Source: Muribaculaceae bacterium
GTDB taxonomy: Bacteria > Bacteroidota > Bacteroidia > Bacteroidales > Muribaculaceae
Length of the DNA: 53,498 nucleotides
Reading direction: 5' to 3'
Assembly (NCBI GenBank): GCA_017557625.1
Contig: JAFYYG010000018.1
Span: 1 to 53,498 of the forward strand
Shown: positions 51,771-53,498 of the stretch, one piece after another
Layout: each line of letters opens with the position of its first letter
How positions within the stretch are numbered: the stretch's first letter is position 1
The notes under the pieces: model-generated
What the model was told of the DNA's origin: nothing
The model's input: only the letters and a program-made list of their open reading frames with translations
The model's database searches: none
Translations under genes and position numbers: made by a program

Positions 51771-53128
51771 AACATGACTTTATCGACATAATGCATGACC
51801 GCTTGTCGCAACATGAGATGATAGAGCCATCGGGACTGTGGCAAGATATAAACACGTCTCTGGATAGCCGTGTCAAGAAGAGAGACCGCATGGTGAATCG
51901 AAGAGCCTTCTATAAAGTGGCGGCAAGCGTGGCTGCTGCCGCACTTGTTGCGGCGGTGATGTGGACAACACTTCGAGATGAGAACGGTAATGATTCTCCT
52001 CCAAAGGATATCACTGTCAATAATAACGCTCCCTCGACAGTGACGGAACCTGCCATGTCAATAAATGGTGAGGAGAATGCGGTTCACATGTTCCATGAGA
52101 ACCCTGATGATAGTAACACTCAACTGGCGGGCTCACATTCTTCCGCTCAGGCGAAGGAGGAACTGGCAACCGCAAACCAGTTGAAAGAACAGATACGGAA
52201 GAGTGCGAAATCGTCTGCTCAAGATCAGATGACAAGTGCCGATGTTGTGGATTCCGTTCTTCACAAAAAAGAGGTCAATAAGCCTCAGGCTACAGAAAAG
52301 GATGATTTAGCAGTTGATAATAATATAACCGAGTGGATTGACACTACAAAAATGCAGGTTGACACTCCATCATCTATTCCAAATGGTCACATGCAACAGA
52401 TTCCGCAATTATGGGTTGCAACCGAGAAGCAAAGAGGTGATCAGCGAAAATTGGAGTTCTCATTGTCTTATAATGTTTTTTTGGCATCGTCGGGCTCATC
52501 TGGTTCTGTTGATCTATTAGTCGGTGCTATGGAAGAATATCCTTGGAATCTACAAAACAATTTTCCAAATAACGAAGGACAACCAATTCAAGATACAGAG
52601 CTTGTCAACATTGACGAGAAAGAACAAACATTGCCTATGAGGATAGGGCTTGAGGTTTGGTACCCCATTAATGAGAAATGGCGGGTGGGGAGCGGCTTAT
52701 TCTATACTCATCTGACACATAAAACCACAACAACTTATACAGGAAACAATAAATCGACATGGATGCGAAAAACCAAGACTGCCAGCTATCTGGGTGTTCC
52801 TCTTGAAATATCTCGCGTCTTGTGGAACAGGAGACGTTGGTCAATATATGCAAGTGCCGGTGGTATGATTGAATTCAACCTGAAAAGCAAGTTGCGCGAA
52901 GAAACCAATATTGAATTATATGACAAGAAAGAGTTTAGAGACAAGCGCCCGCAATTCTCGGCTATCGCCAAGTTGGGCTTGCAATATGATGTTGTAGATA
53001 AAGTAGGAGTCTTTTTTGAGCCTGGTGCCTCCTATTATTTCAACAATGGGGCAGACGACAACATTTACATGTCTCATCCTTTCCGTTTCGATATAAATCT
53101 CGGCATCAAGGTAAATATTGGGAAATGA
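51767..53128 (+). CDS. Dual-membrane anti-sigma/outer-membrane barrel protein (Dma-like)
   Basis: The 453-residue protein appears to cross both membranes. Residues 1-50 are a cytoplasmic, charged anti-sigma-like segment (MIEPSGLWQDINTSL). Residues about 51-69 are one transmembrane helix (VAASVAAAALVAAVMWTTL). Residues 70 to about 220 are a polar, low-complexity periplasmic linker. Residues about 222-453 have the alternating strands of a PorT/OmpX-like outer-membrane barrel (LEFSLSYNVFL, MRIGLEVWYPI, FDINLGIKVNIG). It overlaps the sigma gene by 4 nt. By analogy with Dma proteins it would hold the sigma factor inactive until the envelope is disturbed. Strand count and topology are inferred, not measured. 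Confidence 0.87.
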   Translation: MKHDFIDIMHDRLSQHEMIEPSGLWQDINTSLDSRVKKRDRMVNRRAFYKVAASVAAAALVAAVMWTTLRDENGNDSPPKDITVNNNAPSTVTEPAMSINGEENAVHMFHENPDDSNTQLAGSHSSAQAKEELATANQLKEQIRKSAKSSAQDQMTSADVVDSVLHKKEVNKPQATEKDDLAVDNNITEWIDTTKMQVDTPSSIPNGHMQQIPQLWVATEKQRGDQRKLEFSLSYNVFLASSGSSGSVDLLVGAMEEYPWNLQNNFPNNEGQPIQDTELVNIDEKEQTLPMRIGLEVWYPINEKWRVGSGLFYTHLTHKTTTTYTGNNKSTWMRKTKTASYLGVPLEISRVLWNRRRWSIYASAGGMIEFNLKSKLREETNIELYDKKEFRDKRPQFSAIAKLGLQYDVVDKVGVFFEPGASYYFNNGADDNIYMSHPFRFDINLGIKVNIGK

Positions 53129-53340
53129 CAAACAAAGCACTCCATTTTTTCCCTATGTAATATATATATTTAAGGTGTAACTTAACTGGTGCCGCTGGTG
53201 CCAGTGCATCGCAAGCGTCGGTCTTGCAAAAAACTTGGGAAGGGAAGTGCGAAAAACGGCCTCAATCCGCCCCTTAATGGATGTTTTGCGGTTAAGAAAC
53301 GTTAAAATCGCGATTTTTCCGCATTTTTTCGTGAAAACAT
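53129..53340. other. Gene-free stretch after the sigma-factor operon
   Basis: No credible gene or RNA is seen. It contains AT-rich sequence followed by GC-richer sequence with GGTGCCGCTGGTGCCAG direct repeats near 53189. The minus-strand frames over 53153-53483 lack protein character and cross the promoter at 53341. Confidence 0.5.
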
Positions 53341-53371
53341 TTTGCCATATCGGAAAGTGGTTGTAATTTTG
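53341..53371 (+). promoter_or_regulatory. Consensus Bacteroidota promoter with unidentified transcript
   Basis: TTTG (53341-53344), exactly 19 nt, then TAATTTTG (53364-53371) is a textbook match. The following 127 bp contain no open frame with a recognisable product; GAGCGGTTTTTTTGACGCC and GAGATCATTGACATG occur. Bacteroidales rRNA operon leaders often carry a TCTTTGACAT-like sequence, so this may lead into an rRNA operon or another stable RNA just beyond the window. Confidence 0.6.
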
Positions 53372-53498
53372 CATCGCTTTTCGGCTCACGAGGACCTGGT
53401 TCCGAGTTGAGCGGTTTTTTTGACGCCTTGCCAAAAAGGCGCGCCGCTGATGGCCGGGGAGCATTATGAGAGATCATTGACATGTTTGCGATGAGGAA

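Noticed and set aside
53153-53483. Minus-strand frames at the window end
   Set aside because: They cross a consensus plus-strand promoter and have no protein features.
53380-53498. A tRNA gene near the window end
   Set aside because: No cloverleaf, T-loop GTTCRA motif in the right place or acceptor stem could be formed.

Overview
The window looks like the chromosome of a gut-type Bacteroidota, order Bacteroidales (Muribaculaceae- or Prevotellaceae-like). The evidence is TAnnTTTG (-7) promoters, some with a TTTG -33 box about 19-21 nt upstream; a SusC/SusD pair; BACON-type lipoproteins; a very large BspA-type surface protein with a type IX secretion (T9SS)-like C-terminus; a PorX-type regulator; and an ECF sigma factor next to a protein that combines an anti-sigma-like N-terminus with an outer-membrane barrel. 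This assignment is inference from gene content, not a database match.

Layout. 1-5.7 kb (minus strand): a truncated secreted repeat protein, a GH20 hexosaminidase translated 5 nt after a low-molecular-weight phosphatase, and a RAYT-type transposase bracketed by GGGGTC/GACCCC palindromes. 5.7-9.7 kb (plus): panC-panD, ffh, a small outer-membrane barrel protein and a cysteine-less thioredoxin-fold protein. 9.7-18.1 kb (plus): a nutrient-uptake operon of SusC, SusD, a zinc metallohydrolase lipoprotein and a DUF4302-like lipoprotein, preceded by an orphan terminator hairpin and a long leader. 18.1-20.9 kb: intergenic repeats and a secreted protein ending in a type I dockerin. 20.9-25.9 kb (minus): a LuxR-type regulator with a degenerate receiver, co-translated with a hemerythrin-domain protein, then PepD and an AAA+ ATPase. 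26.2-31.9 kb (plus): an NrtR-like Nudix regulator, a sirtuin, an OPT transporter and a DEAD-box helicase. 31.9-32.7 kb: a cluster of dispersed palindromic repeats. 32.8-42.5 kb: the 3239-residue BspA-type protein. 42.7-53.1 kb: valS, a serine hydrolase, porX, two convergent lipoproteins, and a lipoprotein-sigma-anti-sigma/barrel operon. The last 370 bp hold no gene, but they carry one of the best-spaced promoters in the window.

Most notable is a set of structured dispersed repeats. Family A, about 81-84 bp, has three full copies and one collapsed copy. Each consists of a small CAGCC/GGCTG hairpin, a conserved linker, and a C5/G5-clamped stem-loop whose stem sequence differs between copies while remaining base-paired. 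Family B also keeps its stem paired through compensatory changes, and one copy lies in frame inside the hemerythrin gene. Family C is the GGGGTC palindrome associated with the RAYT gene. A second in-frame low-complexity insertion is suspected in valS. The sigma/anti-sigma-barrel operon at the right end matches, from memory, the dual membrane-spanning anti-sigma (Dma/Das) systems of Bacteroides, here with a BACON-like lipoprotein as the first gene.
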